From positions 62,001 through 126,000 of the forward strand of contig JACJWZ010000002.1 in the NCBI GenBank assembly GCA_020636895.1: a stretch of DNA of 64,000 bases. Reading direction: 5' to 3'. Positions 25,053 to 33,950 of the stretch are shown here, in pieces. Made by a program: the position numbers and the translations under genes. Source of the DNA: Thermoleophilales bacterium. Its GTDB lineage: Bacteria; Actinomycetota; Thermoleophilia; Solirubrobacterales; 70-9. How positions within the stretch are numbered: the first letter of the stretch is position 1; each line of letters starts with the position of its first letter. Below the pieces are notes generated by a model. The model did no database searches and was not told the DNA's origin. It saw only the letters and a list, made by a program, of their open reading frames with translations.

Positions 25053-25676
25053 TCACCGCTCCATCGCCCGCGAGATGCGCGGCGCCAGCATCAGCGCGCC
25101 GAGTGCGATCAGGACGATGATGCCCGTCGGCCCCTTGAGCTCGTCGACGACGTCCTCGAACCGGTGTGTGACCGCCCCCAGCGGGCTCAACCCGAAGGTG
25201 AGGCGCGGCTGCGAGAGCGTTCCCGCCGAGTTCGAGGAGACCGAAACGAGGTAGGTCCCCTCCTGCGGAACCTGCAGCGCCGCGATCTCCTTGGTGACGC
25301 CGCCATCGGTGTCCTCGGTGTCGGCCTCGCGGTCGTCCACCCGCACCGGATCGCCCCCGTCCGGCGGGGTGAACGTGAAGGTCAGGTCCGCGGGAACGTC
25401 GAGATCCCCGAGCTTGTCGGGGTCCCCCTTCTCGGAGATGTAGAGGTCGGTCTCCCCCTTCGGCAGCTCGATCGCCACGTTCTCGCTCGGGATCGCGACC
25501 GAGCCGTAGTAGTCGGTGTCCGCGTCGAGCGCCGCGAGCAGCAGGTAGACGATCAGCGCCAGGAAGGCGATGCCGAGAACGGCGCTGACGGAGATGAGGC
25601 CGGATTCTGAGTTGCGGCCGCGTGATGCCAGAGTGGAACGCACCGGAGCGATGATTACTCCCCTGTCGGGCGGCAT
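25053..25676 (-). CDS. Membrane protein with extracellular beta domain, two helices
   Basis: 207 residues. One helix lies at about 29-49 (LISVSAVLGIAFLALIVYLLL) and another near the C-terminus (GIIVLIALGALMLAPRI). Between them about 130 residues of strand-rich sequence (VAIPSENVAIELPKGETDLY and VPQEGTYLVSV) suggest an Ig-like or jelly-roll extracellular domain. GTG 25640, in frame, could replace the listed ATG 25676. Similar two-helix proteins are common in this lineage and are annotated as hypothetical. The gene is 46 bp upstream of the DUF2510/pilin-like gene on the same strand, probably one operon. Confidence 0.72.
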   Translation of the reverse strand: MPPDRGVIIAPVRSTLASRGRNSESGLISVSAVLGIAFLALIVYLLLAALDADTDYYGSVAIPSENVAIELPKGETDLYISEKGDPDKLGDLDVPADLTFTFTPPDGGDPVRVDDREADTEDTDGGVTKEIAALQVPQEGTYLVSVSSNSAGTLSQPRLTFGLSPLGAVTHRFEDVVDELKGPTGIIVLIALGALMLAPRISRAMER

Positions 25677-25704
25677 CGCCCGCTCAGCGAAAGCCCACCC
25701 GGAG

Positions 25705-28700
25705 TCATCGATTGTTCCCGTGGCTTGGCTCGAGCTTCAACTTGCCCTTGAGCACCTTCGGATTGCCGAGTTCGTCCGAGAACGAGGCGACGACCGTCAG
25801 CTTGACCGACCCGTCATCCAGTGCTTCGGAGATCGCCCGCTTCGCCTTGCGCTTCGCGCGCAGCACGACGGTCTTCTTGCCGCGCTTGCCGAACTTCACG
25901 CGGGCGCCACGCAACTCGACGTGCCGGGAGCGAACGTTCCCCTTGGCCACAACGCTCACTTGGCCCGCTTCGCCCAGGCCGACCTTCACCTTGACCGCAT
26001 GCTTGCCGCTGAAGGACTGGCGCTTCTTGAACGAGAGGGTCGCCCCACTCGCCTTCGTATCGACGGAGAACGAACGGCCGGCAGGTGTGGGATCCACGTT
26101 GCCGGCCCCATCGATCGCCCGCGCGGAGAAGGAATGCGAGCCGTCCTCCAGCGATCCGACCGAAGCCGGACTCGTGCAAGGCAAGAAGCTCGCTCCATCG
26201 AGTGAGCACTCGTACGTTGCCCCCCCTGCCAGGCCGAAGGTGGCCGTGCGGCTGCGGATCGGACCCGACGGACCGGAGGTGATGGAAGTGTCGGGCGGCA
26301 CCGTGTCGACCGTGAAGCTCCGCGACGGTGGTGCGGTATCGACGTTGCCCACCGAGTCAAACGAACGGACCCTGAAGGTGTGCGCGCCATCGGCGAGCGT
26401 CGGCCCCGTAAACGGGGATTCGCACGGTGCGAACGCGCCGGAGTCGATCGCGCACTCGAAGCTCTCGCCACCCCCGAGCGCGCTGAAGCTGAAGTCCGGC
26501 GACGGGTCGTTAGTCGGTCCAGAGGGGCCCGAGTCGATGGATGTCGTCGGCGGTGTGCAGTCCGCATCGAAGGTGACCTGAGCCGCGTCTCGGAAGGTCG
26601 TGCCGTAGGCGTCCCCCGCGCCACGAACCGCGATCGGCTTGCTCCCCTCCCCAGTAGCCTGCACCGTCCATGTCCGCACTTCCGAGGTTGCCGAGGCCGG
26701 CAGACTCCCGCCCGCTACCGCCTGTGTCGCCGAACCAGACACGAGCGACACGCCCGAGGGGAGGTCGATGGTCAGCGCAGCGTTGGCTGCGGCGAGATCC
26801 GGCGAGTCGTTCTTCGCCGTCGTCGTGATCGTCACCGGCTGGTTGCAGCGCACGATCGCCGGGCTCGCGGCCAGCGAGTTGGGCCGAACGGTGGGGCTAT
26901 CCACCGGGGTCAAGGGCGCGGCGGCGGCAATTGCGAACGGCTCCGCTGAAGCGCCATCGATGGTCGAGGCCGACTGAACCTTGTAGGTCACCACCTGGGA
27001 CCCAGGAGCTGCGGGTGAGCGCACCTGCTCGACGGTGTCGTTGGGGTCGACCGCGTCCGGCCCCGGGTCGATCGCCGTATCGGGGGGATCGAAAGCGGGC
27101 GGGGCCGTGACCTCCGTGTCGGCTGCGTCGTACTGGTGGAGGTCGAGGTTCGACTGCGTGTACTTGAACACGCCCACTGGATACGGCGGCCCGGGGTACC
27201 CGGTGAAGTACCCCCGCATCTGGAACGCCATTGTCGCCTTCGAGCCCGCGGGGACCGTGGCCCTGTAGAACGCCGCCTCGCCCTCCTCGACAGAGCCGAG
27301 CCGGTAGTAGGAGCGCTGCGCGAGGGCCGTCTGCAGATCGAGCTCGCCCCAGCCGACCTCTGGTCGCCAGCCGGTCTGAGGAGCAGTCCATCCATGAAGA
27401 CCGGTGTCGGCCCCGTTCCAGTCCCGCGCGCTGTTGATCAGAAGCGCTCGCTGCGCCATCGGATCCGTTATCCCCGCCCCCTCCAAGAGCGTCATCGCAC
27501 CAGCGACATGGGGGCTCGAGAAGGACGTCCCCGTCATTCCGGTGTAGTCCGGGTTCGATGGCGGGGAGTTCCACGCGGCGTCAGCGCTGACCACCGCGCC
27601 CCCGGGAGCCGTGAGATCCGGCTTCTTCCGGCCAGCGGGCGTGGGCCCCCGCGAGCTGATCCCAAGGACGACGTCGTCAGTGGAGCTGACCGTTCCAAGA
27701 TCGTTGAATCCGCCGACGCTCATCGTGTTGCGGCCCAGGTTCTGGACAGTGGGCGAACCGTCGACGTTCTCGTTGCCGGCCGAAAGTGCTTGGCTGATCC
27801 CGAAGAAGGCGGTGGCGACATCATCCGTGTCCCCACCGTTGTCGTCCGTTTGGGAGCTCCCGAAGCTGACGTTCGTGACTTCCGCGGGGTCGGGCGCGCC
27901 GGGGGTGCCCTCGTAGGTGAACCCGAGTTGGAAGGGTCTCGAACCGTTCACCAGTCGATCAACGCCGTAAGCGACACCGCGATAGGTCGCGTCGCCGGAG
28001 GCGATCACCCCGGCAGTGTGCGTGCCGTGATCGCTCGAACCGCTGATCAGACCGGGGTCGTTGTCTACGACCACGCCTGAGAATGCAGGATGCGTCGGAT
28101 CCGGGAGCTCACTGGAAACGCCCGCATCGGCCGGGACGGTGTCGCTCGCCCCGGTCCCTCCCGTGAACCCCGCCGAGTGCCATGCGGGCGCGCCCACCGC
28201 CTGCCACCCGATCCCCGACTGCGGCTTGGGTCTCGGGGCGGCGTCGATCGCCTGCACCTCAGGGTGACCCGCGAGAACCTCGATGCTCTTCGCGGGTATA
28301 CGTGCGATCACGGCCGCCGGCGCTATCTCGGACGAGATGACCTTGCCACCGCTGCTGCGAACCAGCGCCTCCACGTCGTCGACGTCTGCGGCGGCGCTAT
28401 CGGCGGCTGGCTGCAGCTCCTCGATCGAGGCCTCGTAGCTCGCCTCCGCCCGCAGAGCGCTCGACTTCTCCGCCTCGGTGATCCCTCCAGGGTGATCGGC
28501 CGCCGCACGACGCGAGCTCGAGAGGGGATCCAGCTGGAGTTGCTCCTGGATATCAGGGGCGGAAGCTGCGGAGAGAAGCGCTTGATCCCGAAGCAGCAAG
28601 CGCACCCGCAACACTCCAGCCGCACCCACCAGGCCAGGATCGACACCCCTCTCGGACCAGGTCTCCGCGCGTGGAAGCGACGGTTGAACGCTCGAGCCGC

Positions 28701-28851
28701 CTGCGCCGGGGGCGGCCGCGCCAGCTCCCGTGGTGATGGCCGCGGCAACGATCCCGCCTCCGGCAAGCACCGCGCAGACGGTTCGCCGCATCCGCTGTCT
28801 CGCGGTCGTTGTGAGGTGGCCTTCTTGCATGTCCAGTCTCATATCGGCCAA
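25705..28851 (-). CDS. Secreted S8 subtilisin-like serine protease with Ig-like repeats
   Basis: 1048 residues. TTG 28851 is preceded by GGAGG at seven bases. A later ATG (28842) lacks that spacing. A signal peptide (VCAVLAGGGIVAAAITTG) ends near residue 48. The S8 domain has the Asp motif ADAGVS (about 241), His in DHGTHTAG (about 275), the oxyanion Asn in SAGNEN, and Ser in GTSFSSPHVAG (about 441). The C-terminal half holds a DUF11-like domain and at least two HYR/Ig-like repeats (PDTSITSGPSGP, AGNVDPTP), then a basic all-beta tail. An extracellular protease on the cell surface or in the medium is the likely role. No autotransporter or anchor motif was found. Confidence 0.88.
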   Translation of the reverse strand: MADMRLDMQEGHLTTTARQRMRRTVCAVLAGGGIVAAAITTGAGAAAPGAGGSSVQPSLPRAETWSERGVDPGLVGAAGVLRVRLLLRDQALLSAASAPDIQEQLQLDPLSSSRRAAADHPGGITEAEKSSALRAEASYEASIEELQPAADSAAADVDDVEALVRSSGGKVISSEIAPAAVIARIPAKSIEVLAGHPEVQAIDAAPRPKPQSGIGWQAVGAPAWHSAGFTGGTGASDTVPADAGVSSELPDPTHPAFSGVVVDNDPGLISGSSDHGTHTAGVIASGDATYRGVAYGVDRLVNGSRPFQLGFTYEGTPGAPDPAEVTNVSFGSSQTDDNGGDTDDVATAFFGISQALSAGNENVDGSPTVQNLGRNTMSVGGFNDLGTVSSTDDVVLGISSRGPTPAGRKKPDLTAPGGAVVSADAAWNSPPSNPDYTGMTGTSFSSPHVAGAMTLLEGAGITDPMAQRALLINSARDWNGADTGLHGWTAPQTGWRPEVGWGELDLQTALAQRSYYRLGSVEEGEAAFYRATVPAGSKATMAFQMRGYFTGYPGPPYPVGVFKYTQSNLDLHQYDAADTEVTAPPAFDPPDTAIDPGPDAVDPNDTVEQVRSPAAPGSQVVTYKVQSASTIDGASAEPFAIAAAAPLTPVDSPTVRPNSLAASPAIVRCNQPVTITTTAKNDSPDLAAANAALTIDLPSGVSLVSGSATQAVAGGSLPASATSEVRTWTVQATGEGSKPIAVRGAGDAYGTTFRDAAQVTFDADCTPPTTSIDSGPSGPTNDPSPDFSFSALGGGESFECAIDSGAFAPCESPFTGPTLADGAHTFRVRSFDSVGNVDTAPPSRSFTVDTVPPDTSITSGPSGPIRSRTATFGLAGGATYECSLDGASFLPCTSPASVGSLEDGSHSFSARAIDGAGNVDPTPAGRSFSVDTKASGATLSFKKRQSFSGKHAVKVKVGLGEAGQVSVVAKGNVRSRHVELRGARVKFGKRGKKTVVLRAKRKAKRAISEALDDGSVKLTVVASFSDELGNPKVLKGKLKLEPSHGNNR

Positions 28852-28947
28852 ACGGCGGCCTCCACAAGAGACACGGGAAGGTAGACGGCGGAGCGGTGGC
28901 TCACGCCTCTCTCTGGGCCAATGGCCAGATGAGTCGGCGAGCCGCGT

Positions 28948-31857
28948 CTACGGCTTCACGATCACCTTCCGCTTCTTCGACTTCGCCGGCAAGTAGGGAA
29001 ACCCGCGTTCCTTCAGCACAGCCGCGCGGAACCGGTAGTCGACGGCGTGGGGGTAGTCCGCCGTGAACCGGTAAGGCAGCCGGAACCGCCCCTTTCCGTT
29101 GGTCCGGATCGATCGGCCTACGGTCTTCCACCTCCTGCCGACGAGGACCTGTATCTCGAGCCGCTTGCCCCGCCGACCCAGCTTCGCGCCCTTTGCCTTC
29201 ACCTTCCCGGCGAAGACGATCCCCCGATCGGAATCGACGGTTTGCGGAACCTTCAACGTGACCTTGCTCTTGACGTTCACCTTCGCCGGAGCCGAGCGAG
29301 CACCGAGGTAGCGGCGGTCGCCGTTATAGACCGCGACGACGGTGCGCCCCGGCCCCTTCGGAAGCCGCGCCGCGAAACCACCCGCGCCGTCCGTCGTCAC
29401 CGCGAACGAGCGCGTCAGCTGCTTCGAGCCGGAGAGGTAGTTCGAGACCAGCTCGACGGAGGCGTTCGCGACTCCGCGGCCGTCGCTCCCGACGAGCTCG
29501 CCGGTCACCCTGGGCCTCTTGCCGTACTTGACCCTGACCTTCGCCCTGCCATTGACCGCCAGATCGGCGACCGACGTGATCGTCCGGAACGGCCCAGTAA
29601 CACGCATCGGCTCGCCGTTCTGCTTCACGGTGGATGTCGCCGAATTGCCGGCCCGGTCAACGGACTGAACCCGGAACTCGTAGGTCGTTCCGGGCCTCAG
29701 GTCGGCGGAGTCGACGCGGGCGACGAGGTGACCATCCGCCAGATCGGTCTCGAGCGCCTTCCAGTCGGCATCGCCGGTCCGGCGGTAGCTGATCGCCCCG
29801 GCTGCGACGCCGCTGAGCGCGTCGCTCACCGTTGCGACGAGCTTGTCGGGATCCTCTGGGTCCTGGCGATTGGTGAACGCAGCGGATGGCGCCGTCTTGT
29901 CGATCCGCACCGTTGTTGCCCCGCTCGAGGAGCGCGTCACCGGAGAATCCGCGGCGCATGAGGTGTTGCCGGCGAGATCGCGGGAGCACCAGGTCACGTC
30001 GTGGACGCCTTCACCGGTCACCTCGGTGGAGACGCTTGGCGCCCCGCTCGTGGTCGACCCGTCCACGGTGATCCTCACCACCGGTGGGTCGTCGAACGGG
30101 AACTCGGGGGTGTCCTCCATGCCGGAGAGCACATCGGTTGCGCTGACGACCAAGTCCGCATCGTGGTTGAGCCAGCGGCCGTCTCCGTCCCCCTGCAGCT
30201 GTGTTTCGGGGTCGGTGAAGTCGGCCTTGAGCGCCGTGTGGCGGACATCGGTCGCCCGCATACCCGAACCCGAGATTGGGACCACGTGGACGTAGTTGGC
30301 GCCTTCGGCGAGGTCGCCGGGATGGAGTGTTCGAAGCAAGTTGCCCCGCCCGACCTCCGTGATCGAACCGCCACATGTGCGAGGGTCATCCGCCCCCGAG
30401 CACGGATCTGTGTCGCTGTTGGTGTTGACGACAACGCGGTAACCGGCGATCCCGGAGGGCGGAACGAGCATCTCAACCACGTCCTCCCAGCCCTGCAGGT
30501 ACCCCTCCTCAAGGTCAGAACGGCTGATCCATCCGTTTGCCTTGACCGGCTCCTGCGGCGCAGGCACCGTGTTGTCGAATCGCAAGTGCGCGCTCGCGGC
30601 GTTCGCCGGTGACTCGTTCCCAGCGGCATCGCGGAAGTAGACATCGGCGGTGTAGTCACCCTTGTCTGGGAGCTCGATGTCGTCGATCGTGTCGATGTCC
30701 GTGGCCGGGTAGTAGCGCGTCTGGCTGTAGCCGCCGGGTCCGGACAGGCGGACCGATGCTCCGACGATCGGGGAGCCGCCTGAGCCCTGGTCGACCGCTC
30801 CATCGAAACGCAGCGTGAATCCGTTGTCGCGACGCCAGTCCTGCCCGCCGACCACGGTCAGGTCGGTTGGCGTCGCCGGGGTGATCGTGTCGACCTTGAC
30901 GGTCTCGCTCTTGCAGGCGCTCTGGAGATTCGCCTCGCCGTACTCCCAGACGCACACCTGCACCGAGTTGTCGCCCTGCGTGAACGGCGATGCGCCCGGG
31001 TCAAGCGCGGTTGCACCGTTCGCGTTGCTGGGGCAGGGCTTCATCTCCTTCACGGCGCCCGAAGCGTCCGTGGCAGGCGCGCAGTAGAGCTCGATGTCGA
31101 CCCCCGTCCCGTTGACGTAGGTGCCACCGAGGTACGGGCCTGCGCCCGTGTCGGACACGTTGAAGTTCAGCTGACGGGTCGAGTTGATCCAGCCGCCCAG
31201 AGCGGGACCGCTGAGGACTGGCGAGTCGGGGGCGACGGTGTCCTCCATCTGCAGACCGAGATCGCCGATCCGCGAGTAGATCCCGTTCCGAGCTGGACAG
31301 GACCCGCCGTTGCAGAAGACCCCTGCACCGATCCGCTTGAGCGCGCCGATCCCGAAGAGGTTCGAGTCGAAGCCGCCGCCTCCGCTGCCGGCGCCGCTCC
31401 AGCCTTCGATCGTGTCCGCTGCCGCACCGATGCCGCGGTAGAAGAAGAACGGGCGATGCCCGGCGTTGTCGGCGATTCCCTGCATCAGATACGTACCCGT
31501 CGCCCGATTGATCTTCGTCCCGGTAGGCGCCGTGAACGTCCATGCCCTCGATTGCCCAGGCCCCACGGCACCTCCCGACGTCACCTGCAGGAACGCGTTG
31601 GTGCCACAAGCGTTGCTCGTCGTATAGCCGGTGGTGCTGCCCTCGATCTGCGCGTCGGCGGCCTCGGTCTGGGAGGACGTGCACTCGTGCACGCCATACG
31701 TGCTTGCCTGCGCAGTGGCCGTCAGACCGAACAACAGCAGCACCACGCCAATCACGCTGATGCTCGCGAGCATCTTCGTCGGGCGAACCTTCACCATCTC
31801 TACTTCTCCCTTGGTCGTCGTGTCCGATTTGGAATTGGGTGGCGCAGTTCGGGTCAT
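28948..31857 (-). CDS. Large secreted multi-domain Ig-like/fibronectin-like protein
   Basis: 969 residues. The signal helix MLASISVIGVVLLLFGLTATAQA follows a 28-residue polar leader. The N-terminal domain (residues of roughly 50-220) has several Cys pairs and Gly-rich turns, and is followed by Ig/Big-like repeats (AGNESPANA and AGNTSCAA motifs), a fibronectin-type piece near 715 (PGTTYEFRVQSVDRAGN) and two tandem carboxypeptidase-regulatory-like domains ending in basic strands (RRWKTVGRSIRTNGKGRF). ATG 31857 overlaps the stop of the sigma-factor gene (ATGA) and has GAGGAG eight bases upstream; ATG 31797 also has a good ribosome site. The coupling implies that sigma factor and surface protein are made together. 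Adhesin or matrix role inferred. Confidence 0.8.
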   Translation of the reverse strand: MTRTAPPNSKSDTTTKGEVEMVKVRPTKMLASISVIGVVLLLFGLTATAQASTYGVHECTSSQTEAADAQIEGSTTGYTTSNACGTNAFLQVTSGGAVGPGQSRAWTFTAPTGTKINRATGTYLMQGIADNAGHRPFFFYRGIGAAADTIEGWSGAGSGGGGFDSNLFGIGALKRIGAGVFCNGGSCPARNGIYSRIGDLGLQMEDTVAPDSPVLSGPALGGWINSTRQLNFNVSDTGAGPYLGGTYVNGTGVDIELYCAPATDASGAVKEMKPCPSNANGATALDPGASPFTQGDNSVQVCVWEYGEANLQSACKSETVKVDTITPATPTDLTVVGGQDWRRDNGFTLRFDGAVDQGSGGSPIVGASVRLSGPGGYSQTRYYPATDIDTIDDIELPDKGDYTADVYFRDAAGNESPANAASAHLRFDNTVPAPQEPVKANGWISRSDLEEGYLQGWEDVVEMLVPPSGIAGYRVVVNTNSDTDPCSGADDPRTCGGSITEVGRGNLLRTLHPGDLAEGANYVHVVPISGSGMRATDVRHTALKADFTDPETQLQGDGDGRWLNHDADLVVSATDVLSGMEDTPEFPFDDPPVVRITVDGSTTSGAPSVSTEVTGEGVHDVTWCSRDLAGNTSCAADSPVTRSSSGATTVRIDKTAPSAAFTNRQDPEDPDKLVATVSDALSGVAAGAISYRRTGDADWKALETDLADGHLVARVDSADLRPGTTYEFRVQSVDRAGNSATSTVKQNGEPMRVTGPFRTITSVADLAVNGRAKVRVKYGKRPRVTGELVGSDGRGVANASVELVSNYLSGSKQLTRSFAVTTDGAGGFAARLPKGPGRTVVAVYNGDRRYLGARSAPAKVNVKSKVTLKVPQTVDSDRGIVFAGKVKAKGAKLGRRGKRLEIQVLVGRRWKTVGRSIRTNGKGRFRLPYRFTADYPHAVDYRFRAAVLKERGFPYLPAKSKKRKVIVKP

Positions 31858-33272
31858 GGCCCGAACTCCTCACCAGCGATCGAGCCCCCTCCGGAGCTCC
31901 CAGTGGAAGTCGGGCCAGGCTCCGGCACGCCACTCGAGTCGGTCGCCCCCGAGCCCACCGACTGCGTTGGGGTCGGTGGCACCGCAACCGGGTCGAACTC
32001 CTGCGCCGGCGTTGGCGGAACGGAGGTCCCTTCTTCCGGTGCTCCACCGGTCTCGGGGTCGGGGCTCGGGGTCGGCGAATCCGGAGGGCTCGCGGTCGGA
32101 TTCGCCGACGCAGGAGTCGATCGGCCGGTCCGGTCGGGCCTGACATCGCGCAGGCTGCGGTCGGGCTGCTGGACGCGGACCGCCTTCGGTTCGGACTGCC
32201 CGCCCAACCCGACGTCGCTGAGCGTGACACCCGGAACCACCCCGGCGGCTACACAAGCCGTCGCCGCGGCTCCCGCGCCGAGGCAGGCGAGAGCGGCCTT
32301 GCCCGCGCCCCCGACGGATGCGAGCTTCGCGGCAACACCCGCACCCGCCGCGCCGGGCCCTCGAACCCCACCCGATGCAACGGCAGAGCCGACCGACACC
32401 TCGGTCCGCTCGACGACCGCTGCGGCCGCATCGCGGCCACCTTGGATCAGGCTCGTCAGCTTGTCGGCGGCCGACACGTGAACTCCGGCGATCAACCCCG
32501 CGGTCGCCCCGATCGCGATCACCCCACCCAGGTCGTTCAGCTCGACGCGAAGGGCCGTTGCCAGATCGGAGCAGGCGCGGCAATGGCTGAAGTGCTGCTC
32601 GATCTGCCGGCGAGTCTCCTCGTCGGCGATGCCGGCGATGTAATCGCGGAGCATCGGCTCGCGGCTGCGGCACCACTCACCGCTCTCGACCTGCCTCAGA
32701 CGGTCGATCAGCTCCTCGACGCCCCGGGTCACCTCCTTGCGATAGGCGCGTCGCGAGAGGCCTGAGACCAGCGCGCACACCTCCGTCGGGCTCAGTCCCC
32801 ACCCGTAGCGGAGCAACATCACCGCTCGACGCCTGGCCGGCAGACTGGCGAGAAGGTCCCTAGCGACGCCCCGAGCCTCCGATCCGATTACGAGCTCCTC
32901 GGGACCGAGCTGATTCCGATCCGCGACCGACTCCTGCTGTGCGTCCTCGAGCGGTGCGGTCGGTTTGCGATTACGACGCCGCATCTCCTTGCTGGCGTGA
33001 CTTGCGACGGCAGTCAAGACGTACGCCCGGAGTTCCGGCTCGCTCATCTCGTCGCCGCGATTTCGAAGCGCCGAGAGCGACGCCGCCCACGCAGCCGAGT
33101 AGATGTCCTCCACCTCATCCTCGGTCAGGGCCTTGCCGTAAGCGCGAGCCACCATCGCCCTTGCCGGTCTCTTCAGATCCTCGAAGAGAGCCGCGCAGCG
33201 ACTCGACCAATCGCCCCTGTGGCGGCCGCCCGCAGGCGCGTCGTCGGCTTCTGGTTCGAGGTTCGAGTTCAT
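31854..33272 (-). CDS. ECF-type sigma factor fused to zinc-finger anti-sigma-like domain
   Basis: 472 residues, far longer than the usual 180-200 of an ECF sigma factor. Residues of roughly 25-100 look like sigma2 (YSAAWAASLSALRNRG) and 135-195 like sigma4 (LASLPARRRAVMLLRYGWGLSPTEV). At 225-234 an H-x3-C-x2-C zinc-finger motif (HFSHCRAC) matches zf-HC2 anti-sigma domains. One or two hydrophobic segments (248-265, 325-350) follow, then a Pro/Ser/Thr-rich tail of over 100 residues, presumably outside the cell. Such sigma-anti-sigma fusions are described for actinobacterial ECF groups with C-terminal extensions. The signal is unknown. It is the first gene of an operon with the 969-residue surface protein, overlapping it by 4 bp. 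Confidence 0.82.
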   Translation of the reverse strand: MNSNLEPEADDAPAGGRHRGDWSSRCAALFEDLKRPARAMVARAYGKALTEDEVEDIYSAAWAASLSALRNRGDEMSEPELRAYVLTAVASHASKEMRRRNRKPTAPLEDAQQESVADRNQLGPEELVIGSEARGVARDLLASLPARRRAVMLLRYGWGLSPTEVCALVSGLSRRAYRKEVTRGVEELIDRLRQVESGEWCRSREPMLRDYIAGIADEETRRQIEQHFSHCRACSDLATALRVELNDLGGVIAIGATAGLIAGVHVSAADKLTSLIQGGRDAAAAVVERTEVSVGSAVASGGVRGPGAAGAGVAAKLASVGGAGKAALACLGAGAAATACVAAGVVPGVTLSDVGLGGQSEPKAVRVQQPDRSLRDVRPDRTGRSTPASANPTASPPDSPTPSPDPETGGAPEEGTSVPPTPAQEFDPVAVPPTPTQSVGSGATDSSGVPEPGPTSTGSSGGGSIAGEEFGP

Positions 33273-33517
33273 CGCGCGTTCAGTCGCTGTGACCTCGGTA
33301 ACCCCGACGCCGCGAGCCGTGCCCCCCTCACGGCATCAACCCCCACGCTGCAGACGCGCGACGCTTTCCAAGTTCCATCCCAATCCCCTTGCGTGCGGGC
33401 GCTGCGGCCCGCGAGTGCAAACGATTCGGGGGATCTCTCGTCCGCAGCCCGGCAGGCTGGAGCCGAAGCCCGCAAATTGCGGGTTTTCGACGGACGCTTG
33501 TTGGACGCCCGGGGTTG

Positions 33518-33922
33518 TTAGGCGGGCTGCGCGCCGCCGGGGCCGAGGCGATCGAGCACCTGGAAGAGGGCGGCGCGCTGGGCGCGGCTCTCCTCCTTGA
33601 ACTCCTCGCGGAACTCGCGCATCTCCTCGCGGAAGTCCCTCGACTCCTCGATCAGCAGATCCGTGCGGCGGATCATGTCGTCGGTGCGGCGGACCATTTC
33701 ATCGGTTCGACGAGCCATCTGGTCGGTTCGCTGGACCATGTCGTCGGTTCGTTTGTCGGCGATCCGCAACCAGCGCTCGGTCTGGTTGGTCGCTCGCTCG
33801 TGGCGCAGCGTGATCTGCTCCATGAACGTCTTGAACTCGTCGTCACGCACGAGGGCAAGTTTGGCAGCGCCGATGTGTCCGATCAAGGCAGCGACGTGAC
33901 GATTCCGGGTCGCGATCGTCAC
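33518..33922 (-). CDS. Coiled-coil protein with heptad tandem repeats
   Basis: 134 residues from GTG 33922. The centre is built from seven-residue units of the form RTDxMxR, encoded by 21-bp direct repeats at about 33660-33750, so it should form a long amphipathic helix or coiled coil; a charged Glu/Arg helix follows. The N-terminus is not membrane-like and no enzyme motif is seen. The longer frame upstream would overlap the MFS gene and is Arg/Ser-rich, so the GTG 28 bp after the MFS stop is preferred. It is the last gene of the MarR-MFS operon by position. Function unknown. Confidence 0.65.
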   Translation of the reverse strand: MTIATRNRHVAALIGHIGAAKLALVRDDEFKTFMEQITLRHERATNQTERWLRIADKRTDDMVQRTDQMARRTDEMVRRTDDMIRRTDLLIEESRDFREEMREFREEFKEESRAQRAALFQVLDRLGPGGAQPA

Positions 33923-33950
33923 GGGACCCCGGCGATCGCCTCTGCCCTGC

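Noticed and set aside
32999..33020. TGACT-N9-AGTCA, similar to the TTGACT operator
   Set aside because: It is inside the sigma-factor coding region with a different spacer, so it is most likely chance.
33469..33487. CCCGC-AAATT-GCGGG followed by TTTT on the plus strand, like an intrinsic terminator
   Set aside because: No plus-strand gene ends before it; on the minus strand, where the neighbouring genes lie, the T-run is missing.
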